From: Chitinophagaceae bacterium
Lineage (GTDB): Bacteria > Bacteroidota > Bacteroidia > Chitinophagales > Chitinophagaceae
Reading direction: 5' to 3'
Assembly: GCA_017307735.1 (NCBI GenBank)
Contig: JAFKGR010000003.1
Span: 124,001-188,000, forward strand
Length of the DNA: 64,000 nucleotides
Shown piece by piece: positions 27,204-36,881 of this stretch (position 1 is the stretch's first letter; each line of letters begins with the position of its first letter). The position numbers and the translations under genes were made by a program. The notes under the pieces were generated by a model. It had not been told where the DNA came from. It did not search any database and saw only the letters and a list, made by a program, of their open reading frames with translations.

Positions 27204-28073
27204 ATGCGTCAGTTAAAGATTACCAAGTCTATCACCAACAGGGAAAGTGAGAGTCTGGAAAAATACCTGCAGGAAATCGGGAAGGTGGACTTGATAACTC
27301 CTGAGGAGGAAGTTCATCTTGCAGAGTTAATAAAACTGGGTGACCAGAAAGCTTTGGACAAACTGACAAAAGCAAATCTCAGGTTTGTTGTTTCTGTTGC
27401 CAAACAATACCAAAATCAGGGTCTCACATTACCCGATTTAATCAATGAGGGAAACCTCGGACTGATTAAAGCCGCCCGCAGATTTGACGAAACCAAAGGT
27501 TTTAAATTTATTTCTTATGCTGTCTGGTGGATACGTCAGAGTATTATGCAGGCCCTTGCAGAAAATGCAAGAATTGTAAGATTGCCTTTGAACAAAGTTG
27601 GATTAACTGCGAGAATCAGCAAAGCTTATTCTCATCTGGAACAGGAACTGGAACGACCTCCCTCACCGGATGAAATTGCAGCTTATCTCGGTGCAGATGT
27701 GGAGGAAGTCACAGCCACAATGAATCTTTCATCAAGACACGTAAGTATGGATTCGCCTCTCGGAGATGGAGATGACAATACACTGGTGGACGTAATGGAA
27801 AACAAAAATGCGGAAAGTGTCGACAAGAAAATGGATTTTTCAGAAAGCCTTACCTACGAAATTGAAAGATCTCTCGCTGTGCTCACGCCACGGCAGCGCG
27901 AAGTTATTTGCCTTGTTTTCGGAATCGGTGGAATCGATCCGATGGGGCTGGAAGAGATTGGAGAAAAATACATGCTTACCAGAGAACGTGTAAGGCAGAT
28001 CAAAGATAAAGCTCTTGAAAAGCTGAGAACCATTTCCCAAAACACATCATTGAGGGAATTCATGGGAACATAG
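27204..28073 (+). CDS. rpoD: Primary RNA polymerase sigma factor (SigA/RpoD)
   Basis: Housekeeping sigma-70 of the short Bacteroidota type (289 residues from this ATG, no region 1.1). Region 1.2 begins [19 protein letters not shown], region 2 has [17 protein letters not shown] and [12 protein letters not shown], region 3 [14 protein letters not shown], and region 4 the helix-turn-helix [26 protein letters not shown]. The ATG at 27204 ([15 protein letters not shown]) is chosen over 27198 because it matches the family N-terminus. It is expected to recognise TTTG/TAnnTTTG promoters, which occur many times in this window. A strong terminator follows. Confidence 0.97.
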   Translation: MRQLKITKSITNRESESLEKYLQEIGKVDLITPEEEVHLAELIKLGDQKALDKLTKANLRFVVSVAKQYQNQGLTLPDLINEGNLGLIKAARRFDETKGFKFISYAVWWIRQSIMQALAENARIVRLPLNKVGLTARISKAYSHLEQELERPPSPDEIAAYLGADVEEVTATMNLSSRHVSMDSPLGDGDDNTLVDVMENKNAESVDKKMDFSESLTYEIERSLAVLTPRQREVICLVFGIGGIDPMGLEEIGEKYMLTRERVRQIKDKALEKLRTISQNTSLREFMGT

Positions 28074-28173
28074 TTTCTTCATAAGACAATCCAAGAAAAA
28101 TAAAATTAAACAGATTCTTTTAAAGGCGCATAAAAGTGGATTTTAAATTATCATGACTTTGATTTTTTAAATG

Positions 28174-28209
28174 CAAAGGCTCCAAAATTTTGGAGCCTTT
28201 GTCTTTTTT
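28174..28209 (+). terminator. Rho-independent terminator of rpoD
   Basis: 28-nt perfect palindrome (28174-28201, centre AAAATTTT, arms CAAAGGCTCC/GGAGCCTTTG) followed by GTCTTTTTTC. Confidence 0.92.
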
Positions 28210-28296
28210 CAAAACTTTTTTCAACACCAATACCATTCAAATCACCTCTGAATCCTCCCAAAAAAAATCTGATTACTACCGGGAGCGTGTCTTTTG

Positions 28297-30942
28297 TTAT
28301 TGTTGCATTCCCTGCATCCCGTTTTGCATTTCCGACTGATCAGCCTTCATATTCTTCCTCTTAAACAAAGAGGTATCGAATTTCCCAAAACGCCAGTTCA
28401 GACTTACTCTCAAAACCTGAGGATTACGGAATCTTTCATTAAACTGGGTTGAACTTATATCCTTGCCAGACTGGAAGCTTGAATAGGTTTTATATTTTCT
28501 CGTTGCAAAAATATCACTCATTGATACCGAAGCCGACAATGAACGATCTTTCAGGAAATCCTTCTTAATAGCCAGGTCAAATCCGTAAATCGGTTCAGAG
28601 TATCCATTGGCTGTGGACAATGGAGCTCCCCACATGCCACCGGTGCTACCTCCACGTGCAGGGGGTAAAATGGTTTTGCTGGTATAATCTCCGCTCAACT
28701 GAACACTGATGGCTGCCGGAAGTGTGAAGGTGCTATTGATTTTTCCGAACCAACTCCATTGATTGTTGTTTAAAGCGCTCTCCAGGTTTGTCCCGTTGAT
28801 GGCGCTGTTATAAACGTTGACATTAGTTGAAAGGTTCCACCAACTGAAAATTCTATTCATCAGCGTGAATTCCATTCCGTATGCATTGCTGTGACTTGCA
28901 TTTTCAAAGGATGAAACAAAGATACTGTCGGACCTTGCCGGGTTGGGGTTTGGGCTCCAGAATTGATATCGCGTTATCAAATCGTTCGTGTTACGATAAT
29001 ACAAAGTAGCCAAAAAGTTGTTGCCTTTTCCCAAATTATACTGATAAGACAATTCCAACAGATTGGTAAACTCAGGCTGAAGATTGGGGTTTCCACGACT
29101 GATATTCAGTGAATCGGTAAAATCATAATACGGTATCAATTGGAAGAAATTAGGTCTGTTGATTTTTCTGCTATAGTTCAATTGAATATCCTGTTTGTCA
29201 TTAATCTTCTGCGTCAGAAACACACTCGGGAAAAAGCTGAACGGAAATTTATTGCTGAAAGTCCGGTTACTGTCCACCAGCGATCCCTTATAAAAAGAAC
29301 TTTCAATCCTGCCGCCCAGCTGAAATGAGAAATCATTTATTTTTTGAGAATAGGTTACATATCCTGCATACACCTGATCATTGAATTTGTATTTACTGTT
29401 TAATGCAGGTACCGGTTGATATTTGGAAACCGTATTATCAAAAAGGAAATTTTCATTTTCACTGTTGTAATTTCTTACGGCTGCACGAAGCCCTGCTTCT
29501 ATTTTTATTTTATCACTGATCGGGTTGGTATAGTCTGATTGTGCAATCAAATATTTTGTCCTTCCGCTATTCTGGATAAGTTGTTTTGCCTGCTCAGAGA
29601 CAGGATTGTTCTGACCGTCAAAATATTGGCTCAGTGAAAGAGAATTACTGCTATTTCTACTTGAATTATAATTAATATCTGCAGTGATATTATGTTTAGG
29701 CTTTGCGAAATTGTGCTGATAACTCAGGGTACCTCCGGTATTTTTAAAACTAAATCCTGAGTTTGTATTGATAATCCCCAACTGGTGTGTAACCAATCCG
29801 ACGGGGTAGGTGGTATCTCTTATTAAATCTAGCAATCCTGTATTGTCGAACTTACCATTTACCATCATTCCGGACAAGGTGAAAGTATTCCGGTTGTCGG
29901 CGAGGAAATCAAACCCTGCTCTTCCAAAAGCAAAATGCCCATCGTTTTTAGAAGTACCACTCTGGTCCAAATTTGCGTTTAACCCATTCATAAAATCATT
30001 TCTCTGTGTAACCTGGCTGCTGGTTCCTTTTCGTTTATTGTACCTTCCACTTGCGAAGAAATTAATTTTACCCTGCCGGATATTGGCATCTCCACCAAGA
30101 CCATAACTTCCTTTAGAATCAAAATCGGATCTCAGGTTTCCATTGTATCCCGGTTTTCTATCCTTCTTCAGCACAATGTTCAAAATACCTGCTCCTCCAC
30201 CCGATGCATCAAATTTTGCAGATGGGTTAGTAATAATTTCAACAGATTCTATTTGGTCTGCCGGTATCTGATCCAATGTCAGTGTAGTTGGCCTGCCATC
30301 CACAAAAATCTGAGGGCTTTGGTTTCTCAACGTGACATTTCCGTCCACATCCACATTCAGACTCGGAACATTTCTCATCACGTCAACGGCTGTTCCACCG
30401 ACACTCGTGATATTTTTGTCCACGTTGAATATTTTACGGTCAATACCCATTTGCAACATGGGCTTTTGAGCGGTTACAACCACACCTTCCAACTTTTGGG
30501 CTACCGGGTCAAGTTTAAAATTTCCCAGGTCTTTGTCGGTGGCATTCATCATCTGAGACATATCACCACCTCCCGGTTTGAAATCAAATTGGACATCTGA
30601 AATAACAGGTTGGTATCCGACGGCTGAAATAATAATTTGCTTCTTTCCAAAAAGAGAAAGTTTGTCAATTGAAAATTCACCTTTTTTATTTGTCAATGCA
30701 GCCGCAATAGTTATATCTTTCATTTGATGGGTGGTAGTATCCATTTTGCTTTGTGTAAGCTGAACCGATGCTGCTTCCATCGGTTTGCCGGTTGCCCCAT
30801 CCAAAACCTTCCCGAAAATACGTCCGACATTCATGTTGGCGTTCGTCCTGTTTCCCTGAGGACGTCCCTGATAACCGGGAACCTGGGCGCTAAGACTATA
30901 GGAAACAATAAATCCAATCAATAATATAAAAATCCTTCTCAT
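28297..30942 (-). CDS. Outer-membrane beta-barrel protein with CarboxypepD_reg-like and plug domains
   Basis: TonB-receptor-like protein of the outer membrane beta-barrel family 3. After a signal peptide (MRRIFILLIGFIVSYSLSAQ) comes a carboxypeptidase-regulatory-like beta domain (VFGKVLDGATGKPMEAASV-like, then AVGYQPV), a plug domain (NVPSLNVDVDGNVTLRNQSPQIFVDGRPTTL, IESVEIITNPSAKFDASGGGAGILNIVLKK) and a long barrel ending WRFGKFD plus a charged tail. No TonB box was identified. About 880 residues. The ATG at 30942 is chosen because the 15 residues before it are not a signal sequence. Substrate unknown; no SusD partner adjoins. Confidence 0.88.
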   Translation of the reverse strand: MRRIFILLIGFIVSYSLSAQVPGYQGRPQGNRTNANMNVGRIFGKVLDGATGKPMEAASVQLTQSKMDTTTHQMKDITIAAALTNKKGEFSIDKLSLFGKKQIIISAVGYQPVISDVQFDFKPGGGDMSQMMNATDKDLGNFKLDPVAQKLEGVVVTAQKPMLQMGIDRKIFNVDKNITSVGGTAVDVMRNVPSLNVDVDGNVTLRNQSPQIFVDGRPTTLTLDQIPADQIESVEIITNPSAKFDASGGGAGILNIVLKKDRKPGYNGNLRSDFDSKGSYGLGGDANIRQGKINFFASGRYNKRKGTSSQVTQRNDFMNGLNANLDQSGTSKNDGHFAFGRAGFDFLADNRNTFTLSGMMVNGKFDNTGLLDLIRDTTYPVGLVTHQLGIINTNSGFSFKNTGGTLSYQHNFAKPKHNITADINYNSSRNSSNSLSLSQYFDGQNNPVSEQAKQLIQNSGRTKYLIAQSDYTNPISDKIKIEAGLRAAVRNYNSENENFLFDNTVSKYQPVPALNSKYKFNDQVYAGYVTYSQKINDFSFQLGGRIESSFYKGSLVDSNRTFSNKFPFSFFPSVFLTQKINDKQDIQLNYSRKINRPNFFQLIPYYDFTDSLNISRGNPNLQPEFTNLLELSYQYNLGKGNNFLATLYYRNTNDLITRYQFWSPNPNPARSDSIFVSSFENASHSNAYGMEFTLMNRIFSWWNLSTNVNVYNSAINGTNLESALNNNQWSWFGKINSTFTLPAAISVQLSGDYTSKTILPPARGGSTGGMWGAPLSTANGYSEPIYGFDLAIKKDFLKDRSLSASVSMSDIFATRKYKTYSSFQSGKDISSTQFNERFRNPQVLRVSLNWRFGKFDTSLFKRKNMKADQSEMQNGMQGMQQ

Positions 30943-31045
30943 GCTAAAACATTTAATTAATTCACACACACATTTAAAATCGCGCACAAAATTGGGTTAC
31001 GATATTCAAAATGAATTTTTAAAATGTTACAAGCGGTATGAATAC

Positions 31046-31067
31046 AAGCCTTAGCGGGCTTTTTATT
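31046..31067 (+). terminator. Weak orphan plus-strand terminator-like hairpin
   Basis: AAGCC/GGCTT stem (31046-31050 with 31057-31061) followed by TTTATTTT. No plus-strand gene lies directly upstream, so its role is unclear. Confidence 0.3.
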
Positions 31068-31104
31068 TTGGCAAAAATTTTTCAGGTATTAGAACTTTAT
31101 TTTC

Positions 31105-31112
31105 TAATTTTG
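31105..31112 (+). promoter_or_regulatory. -7 promoter element of tRNA-His
   Basis: TAATTTTG, 14 nt before the mature 5' end; matches TAnnTTTG. Confidence 0.7.
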
Positions 31113-31125
31113 CCACTCCAAAAAC

Positions 31126-31200
31126 GGTGGCTGTAGCTCAGTTGGTTAGAGCATCAGATTGTGGTTCTGAGGGTCGAGGGTTCGAGCCCCTTTAGCCACC
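31126..31200 (+). tRNA. tRNA-His(GTG)
   Basis: Cloverleaf folds fully: acceptor GTGGCTG/TAGCCAC with one G-T pair, D arm GCTC/GAGC, anticodon loop TTGTGGT with GTG at 31161-31163, T arm GAGGG/CCCTT with loop TTCGAGC. An extra G at 31126 opposite the C discriminator (31200) gives the G-1:C73 pair typical of tRNA-His. CCA is not encoded. Confidence 0.97.
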
Positions 31201-31210
31201 CAAAAAAATA

Positions 31211-31247
31211 AAAAACCGCTTTCTTTCATGAAGTGGTTTTTTATTTT
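31211..31247 (+). terminator. Terminator after tRNA-His
   Basis: Stem AAAAACCGCTT/AAGTGGTTTTT (31211-31221 with 31231-31241, one G-T pair) with a 9-nt loop, running into T-rich sequence. Confidence 0.85.
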
Positions 31248-31340
31248 TATCAAAATTTTTCCCCGTCTTTTTCACCTTTTCTCTTAACAATACTTTAGGC
31301 AAAATTCACCGGCCCGTCATTTATTTATAAATCATAAGAT

Positions 31341-31348
31341 TATATTTG
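31341..31348 (+). promoter_or_regulatory. -7 promoter element of the DUF2723 gene
   Basis: TATATTTG, a perfect TAnnTTTG, 26 nt before the ATG at 31375. Confidence 0.65.
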
Positions 31349-31374
31349 CTTTCTCTGCAAATTTTTTCACCATT

Positions 31375-34300
31375 ATGAGTTTCAAACGGATCAACAATAT
31401 TTCCGGCTGGATCATTTTCGCGATCGCAGCCTTTGTTTATTTATCTACAATGGAAGCCACCGGCAGTTTTTGGGACTGTGGTGAATTTGCTTCAAGCGCC
31501 TACAAAATTCAGATTCCACACCCACCGGGTGCGCCTCTGTTTATCTTGATGGGAAGGCTTTTTATGATTCCTTTTTCGGATCCTAATCATGCAATCCTTG
31601 GACTCAACAGCATGAGTGCGCTTGCCAGTGCATTTACAGTTTTATTTCTTTTCTGGACCATTACCCATTTTGCCAGGAGGATTATTATCAATATGCATGG
31701 AGAAGACCTGAGCCGTGCTGATATCATTGCAATCATCGGCGCGGGTATAGTTGGCGCCGGAGCATACATATTCACTGATTCTTTCTGGTATAGCGCTGTT
31801 GAATCCGAGGTTTATGCTACTTCAGCATTCTTCACAGCTCTCGTATTCTGGGCTGCGCTGAAATGGGAAGATGAAGTCAATCAGGAAAAGAAAAGAGGGA
31901 TCACTGCTCAATTTACAAGAGCAGACAGATGGCTCATTCTCATTTTTTATCTGATTGGTTTGTCTGTTGGTGTTCACCTGCTCTGTTTGTTGACAATTCC
32001 TGCCATCGTAATGCTTTATTATTTCAAAAGATACAAAGCCACGAAATGGGGTACATTCAAAGCATTCATAATTGGCTGTCTGGTTTTGGGCCTGGTACAG
32101 GTTCCCATGGTTCAATGGACTATCAAACTTGCCGGGCAATTTGATATATTCTTCACCAATAGTCTGAACGCTCCATTTTTCACAGGTTTCTCTTTCTTCT
32201 TTGTGCTTTTGGCAGTGGTAATCTATTTCCTGATTAAGAAGGCAAATCAGAAAAACTGGAACTTCCTGAGGCTTGCCATGTGGGCATTTGCATTTGTTCT
32301 TTTGGGGTTCACCACTTACTTCACCACGCTGATCAGAAGCAATGCCAATGTAGCCATTGATATGTTCAATGTTGACAATCCGGTGAGCCTTGTAGGTTAT
32401 CTGAGCCGCCAGCAATATGGCGACTGGCCGATTCTCAAAGGGCCGGATTTTACTGCACAGCCTCAATCGGTAGATGTGGAACACACCTATGTAAGAGGGA
32501 AAACCAAATACGAAAAGAAAGGATCACAGATGCACTATACTTATGCAGCTTCTGATCAACATATTTTCCCGAGAATGTGGGATAATTCGAATGACCAGGG
32601 ACATGCAGATTATTATGCGTCATTTGCCGGCATTCAAAAAGATCCTCAAACAGGCAAATATCTCAGTACGCCGACTATGGGTGACAATATTGCCTTTTTC
32701 TTTAGTTATCAGTTGAATTGGATGTACAACCGGTACTTCCTGTGGAATTTTGCCGGGAAGCAGGATGATTTGCAAGGGGTGGATATGGGAAATGTGAGAG
32801 ACGGAAACTGGAAAACGGGAATTGCCCCCTATGACAATGCACGCCTCGGAGACCAGTCAAAAATGCCGGATACTTTAAAAACGAATAAATCTAATAATAA
32901 ACTTTACGGACTGCCTTTTATACTTGGGATTCTGGGACTTTTGTACCAATACAAAAGAGATAGAAAAAATACACTGGTTACTGCGATTTTATTTTTCTTC
33001 ACCGGAATTGCTATTGTAATCTATCTGAACCAGGCAGGAAATCAGCCGCGTGAACGTGACTATGCATTTGCAGGATCAATGTATGCGTATGCGATCTGGA
33101 TTGGATTGGGGGTAATGATGGTCAGGGACTGGTTTGCAAAGAAAATGAAACCTGCTTTAGCAGGATATTCGGCGGCTGCGTTATGCGTTTTAGCTGTTCC
33201 GGTAATAATGGGTTTTCAGGAATGGAACGATCACGACAGAAGCCACAAAACGTTAGCCCGCGACCTTGCTATTGATTACCTGGAAAGTTGTGCACCCAAT
33301 GCCATCCTCGTAACTTTCGGGGATAATGATACCTATCCGCTGTGGTTTGCACAGGAAGTACTGGGAATTCGCCCCGATATCAGAGTCATCAATTCAAGTC
33401 TTCTTGGAACCGACTGGTATATCAATCAACTCAGGTACGCCGTCAACAAAAGCGCACCAATTCCTGTTGTATGGACACCCGACGAAATCATCGGAAGTAA
33501 AAGGGATGCCATTTATTACATCCCGAGTTTGCCCGGATTCAGAAGCGTTGCCGATAAGCCAATGGATCTATTGACAATGATGAAAAATTATGCAGGCAGT
33601 GACGATCCATCAAAAATTTATATCAACAATGATGACGTGCTCAATGCTTATCCTACCCAGTCAGTTTACATCCCGGTCGACACAAGTGCGGTCAGAAAAA
33701 ATGGAACTGTGAACGCTGATGATAAAGTAGTTGATACATTGAGGTTCACCATTCCGAAACAAGCTTTGGTGAAAAACGAAACTGCTATTTTGAATATCAT
33801 TGCTGCCAATGCTGCTAATGGTTGGAAAAGGCCAATTTATTTCACATCACCTTATAAAGATCTCGGATTTATCAAATACCTGAGAATGGACGGAATGACC
33901 TACCGGTTTGTGCCGGTTGATAATGATCCCGTCAATCAGGATTGGGCTTACAAGGTGATGATGAAAAAATTCCAATTTGGCCATGCCGATGTTCCGGGAG
34001 TTTATTTTGATGAAGAAAACCGCAGGCATCTTAATTCCATCAGGCTTTCGTTTGCCCAGGTGGCCGGGGCTTTGGCAGATGCCGGCAAATTGCAGGAAGC
34101 CCGGAACCTGCTTGAGAGGTGTGACAAACACATGTTACCTGAAAATTTCCCATACGCAATGCCATCCCGCGGCCAGAACCATGATCAGATTACTGCCCAG
34201 TTTATGCTGGCTGCCTACAAGGCAAAGGACATGGCTTTGGCAAAAAAAGTCAGTGATGCCTTACGTAAAGATTTGGAGCAGCAGATTACCTACTTCAATA

Positions 34301-34479
34301 GCCTGAATGATCAAAGACAACAGGCATTGGCTTATGACAACCAGATGGTCACCGGCCTGTTGCAACAAATTAATGAAATGGCAGAATATTTTAAGAGTGC
34401 CTCAAATCCGGGAGATACCTTGCCACATATTTCAAATTCACCCTCTCCTGAAACAAAAAAAGATAATATCGAGAAATAG
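31375..34479 (+). CDS. DUF2723 polytopic membrane protein, putative protein O-mannosyltransferase-like glycosyltransferase
   Basis: 1034 residues. The N-terminal half is an integral membrane domain of about twelve helices (starting GWIIFAIAAFVYLS) with the DUF2723 hallmark SFWDCGEFASSAYKIQIPHPPGAPLF, whose Asp-Cys-Gly-Glu and His-Pro-Pro-Gly resemble the first loop of GT-C enzymes. The C-terminal 450 residues are soluble, with VTFGDNDTYPLWFAQEVLGIRPDIRVIN and then an alpha-helical region that looks TPR-like (VAGALADAGKLQEARNLLERC). The human relative TMEM260 is a protein O-mannosyltransferase; for bacteria the activity is inferred. A clear promoter and terminator bracket it as a single-gene unit. 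Confidence 0.8.
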   Translation: MSFKRINNISGWIIFAIAAFVYLSTMEATGSFWDCGEFASSAYKIQIPHPPGAPLFILMGRLFMIPFSDPNHAILGLNSMSALASAFTVLFLFWTITHFARRIIINMHGEDLSRADIIAIIGAGIVGAGAYIFTDSFWYSAVESEVYATSAFFTALVFWAALKWEDEVNQEKKRGITAQFTRADRWLILIFYLIGLSVGVHLLCLLTIPAIVMLYYFKRYKATKWGTFKAFIIGCLVLGLVQVPMVQWTIKLAGQFDIFFTNSLNAPFFTGFSFFFVLLAVVIYFLIKKANQKNWNFLRLAMWAFAFVLLGFTTYFTTLIRSNANVAIDMFNVDNPVSLVGYLSRQQYGDWPILKGPDFTAQPQSVDVEHTYVRGKTKYEKKGSQMHYTYAASDQHIFPRMWDNSNDQGHADYYASFAGIQKDPQTGKYLSTPTMGDNIAFFFSYQLNWMYNRYFLWNFAGKQDDLQGVDMGNVRDGNWKTGIAPYDNARLGDQSKMPDTLKTNKSNNKLYGLPFILGILGLLYQYKRDRKNTLVTAILFFFTGIAIVIYLNQAGNQPRERDYAFAGSMYAYAIWIGLGVMMVRDWFAKKMKPALAGYSAAALCVLAVPVIMGFQEWNDHDRSHKTLARDLAIDYLESCAPNAILVTFGDNDTYPLWFAQEVLGIRPDIRVINSSLLGTDWYINQLRYAVNKSAPIPVVWTPDEIIGSKRDAIYYIPSLPGFRSVADKPMDLLTMMKNYAGSDDPSKIYINNDDVLNAYPTQSVYIPVDTSAVRKNGTVNADDKVVDTLRFTIPKQALVKNETAILNIIAANAANGWKRPIYFTSPYKDLGFIKYLRMDGMTYRFVPVDNDPVNQDWAYKVMMKKFQFGHADVPGVYFDEENRRHLNSIRLSFAQVAGALADAGKLQEARNLLERCDKHMLPENFPYAMPSRGQNHDQITAQFMLAAYKAKDMALAKKVSDALRKDLEQQITYFNSLNDQRQQALAYDNQMVTGLLQQINEMAEYFKSASNPGDTLPHISNSPSPETKKDNIEK

Positions 34480-34503
34480 GGAATCCAAAAATAATCATAA
34501 AGG

Positions 34504-34537
34504 AAAATGGAAGGACATTGTGATCCTTCCATTTTTT
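34504..34537 (+). terminator. Rho-independent terminator of the DUF2723 gene
   Basis: Perfect 12-bp stem AAAATGGAAGGA/TCCTTCCATTTT (34504-34515 with 34524-34535), 8-nt loop, followed by T-rich sequence. Confidence 0.92.
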
Positions 34538-34765
34538 GTTTACACCACCTTGCTTCCTAAGGTTTGAAAAACTTCCGTCGGTTTGTATTTTTAAAACGGT
34601 TTTTTGAGAATCTTTACAATACTGATTTTTAAAAATTTATTTTTTTACCGTGTATTATAATTTTATATAATTTTACTATCCCTTCCTTTTATCCTCCAAA
34701 ACAAAATCAACTACTTACTTTCGAAATGCGCTTGAAATTTTTTATCATCCAAAAAATTTCACGTT

Positions 34766-36826
34766 ATGAAAAAGTTTTACTCAATTATCGCATTGTTTAT
34801 TTTCCTCTTGCCATTGAACAATGTAATTGCACAGGCTATACTGCTTGATGACAACCATTCTTTGTTCGGATTTCCATTTAATGGGAAAATATTTTTAATA
34901 AGCAATATGGATAGCACGCTATGGACTTCTGATGGCACTGCCACAGGAACCTTCCAATACTCACCGGTAAAGATGGATAACGGAGGATTCTCAGTCCTGA
35001 ATAACAAAATTTACTTCGCCGGTTTAAATGCAACTAATGGCTCTGAGCTATGGGTTACTGACGGAATAACTTCGCCGGCTACACATCTTGTGTTTGATAT
35101 TTGGCCGGGTTCAGACAGTTCAAAACCGCAGGATTTCTTTACCTATCAAAACAATTTATATTTTACCGCATTCACACCTTCGCTCGGACGGGAGCTTTAT
35201 CAATATTCGGGAAGTGGTTCTCCAACCAGTGTCACAGATTTGAATTCAGGAAGTGGAAATAGTTTCACTGACAACTTTTTACTTTATCCAAATCCAAATG
35301 CGAATATGCTTTTTTTCAATGCGACCAACAACACCGGAAATTCAATCTACGTTATGCAGGGAAGCAGCATCACAAAGATGTTTGACCTCCCCTCAGATTT
35401 TTTACCCATAGCATATTCAGAAATTGGTACAACCACATTTTTTATAATCAGCAACGGAAGCGACGAGGTGAGGCTCTACAAAACCAACGGAACTTCCGTG
35501 GGTACCACACTGCTCAAAACGTTTAGCTCTCCATTCGCCGGTATGTTTCACAGCCAGATGATCAGTTGGAAAAATAAAATTTTTCTTACAGCTTCCGAAT
35601 CGGGAATGGATAATGAAATATGGGTCTCGGACGGAACCACCACTCAATTGCTGGCCGACATTAATCCGGGTTCCAACGGTTCGTTCCCTCTTCTCAACAA
35701 TTATGTTGTTTTAAAAGATAACCTTATTTTTTCAGCAAGTACGGATGATTCAGGGTATGAACTTTGGATGACGGATGGTACTTCGTCGGGAACCAAAATG
35801 CTCAAAGACCTTAACACCCAGTCAGGCGAAGGTTCCAACCCTGTTTTATTTCAGGTATTCACCGGATTCACTTTAGAGCAGCCACCTGCACCTGATCTGA
35901 ATTTGAATGGCTATATCTTTTTTTCTGCGGATGACGGAGTTCACGGAACAGAACTCTGGAAAACTGATGGCACATCAGCCAATACTGTAATGGTCAAAGA
36001 CATTAATCCATCGGGCGACGGAGTTACAGGAACATTCATTTATACGAAAGAAGGTTTTATTTTTTCGGGAGATGATGGAATCAACGGGAGTGAGCCGTGG
36101 ATTAGCGATGGTTCCGCAATCGGTACTCATGGTGTTGTAAACATCAATTTATCCGGAGACAGTGATCCGTTTTTCTATTTCGTTTGGAAAGGAGATGTTT
36201 ATCTGGCGGCAGATAACGGAAACAGCGGAAGTACCGGAGGCTTTGATTTTTTCAAACTCCAGGGACCATACGTATCTCTGCCGGTCACACTAAAAGATTT
36301 CAATGCAACCGTTACCTCTCAATACGTTTTGCTTAATTGGGAAACTTCTTCCGAAAGCAATTCAGATCAGTTCATAATAACACGCAGCACGGATGGAATC
36401 TTTTTTAACGAGATCGGAGCGGTAGCTGCCGCGGGGAACAGCAATACATGGATATCTTATTCTTATACTGATGGAGAAGCATATAATCAGGGGACTGAAA
36501 AATTATTTTACAGATTAGAAATGAAGGATAAAGACGGGAAAAAAGAGTATTCAAAAATTATAACAGCCAATTTAAACGGTTTACAAGCCAGATTAATCAT
36601 CTATCCCAATCCTGCTGAAAATACCCTGAACGTAAAATATAGTACACGATCCAACGGAACAATTACAATTACAGATATGAATGGGAAAACCCTTTACAAA
36701 TCACTCATTAAACCTTCTGCAAATGGAGTGTATAAAATTAACGTCAGTGCCCTTTCAGCAGGCAACTACTTTATCAAACTGACAGCGGGCCGGAATTCGA
36801 CAATTGAAAAGTTCATAAAAAAATAA
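34766..36826 (+). CDS. Secreted ELWxTDGT-repeat protein with T9SS C-terminal sorting domain
   Basis: 686 residues: a signal peptide (MKKFYSIIALFIFLLPLNNVIA), then about eight repeats built on EL(W)-x-TDGT followed by a GT turn (for example GSELWVTDG, NEIWVSDGT, GYELWMTDGT, GTELWKTDGT, GSEPWISDG), spaced 50-80 residues apart, like a beta-propeller of large blades. Residues from about 505 form a beta-sandwich (VLLNWETSSESNSDQFIITRS), and the last 75 residues (IIYPNPAENTLNV through LSAGNYFIKL) are a type A T9SS sorting domain. It is probably a surface or secreted protein; function unknown. Confidence 0.88.
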   Translation: MKKFYSIIALFIFLLPLNNVIAQAILLDDNHSLFGFPFNGKIFLISNMDSTLWTSDGTATGTFQYSPVKMDNGGFSVLNNKIYFAGLNATNGSELWVTDGITSPATHLVFDIWPGSDSSKPQDFFTYQNNLYFTAFTPSLGRELYQYSGSGSPTSVTDLNSGSGNSFTDNFLLYPNPNANMLFFNATNNTGNSIYVMQGSSITKMFDLPSDFLPIAYSEIGTTTFFIISNGSDEVRLYKTNGTSVGTTLLKTFSSPFAGMFHSQMISWKNKIFLTASESGMDNEIWVSDGTTTQLLADINPGSNGSFPLLNNYVVLKDNLIFSASTDDSGYELWMTDGTSSGTKMLKDLNTQSGEGSNPVLFQVFTGFTLEQPPAPDLNLNGYIFFSADDGVHGTELWKTDGTSANTVMVKDINPSGDGVTGTFIYTKEGFIFSGDDGINGSEPWISDGSAIGTHGVVNINLSGDSDPFFYFVWKGDVYLAADNGNSGSTGGFDFFKLQGPYVSLPVTLKDFNATVTSQYVLLNWETSSESNSDQFIITRSTDGIFFNEIGAVAAAGNSNTWISYSYTDGEAYNQGTEKLFYRLEMKDKDGKKEYSKIITANLNGLQARLIIYPNPAENTLNVKYSTRSNGTITITDMNGKTLYKSLIKPSANGVYKINVSALSAGNYFIKLTAGRNSTIEKFIKK

Positions 36827-36844
36827 TCCGTGCACAAATGGGGA

Positions 36845-36881
36845 AACAGGCTGTGAGATCATTACAGCCTGTTCTTTTTTT
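36845..36881 (+). terminator. Rho-independent terminator
   Basis: Perfect 10-bp stem AACAGGCTGT/ACAGCCTGTT (36845-36854 with 36864-36873), 9-nt loop, then CTTTTTTTT. It lies between convergent genes; on the minus strand it is followed only by TTTCCCC. Confidence 0.92.

Noticed and set aside
31822..32484. 220-codon antisense frame over the DUF2723 gene
   Set aside because: No family resemblance, cysteine-rich composition and a well-supported gene on the other strand.
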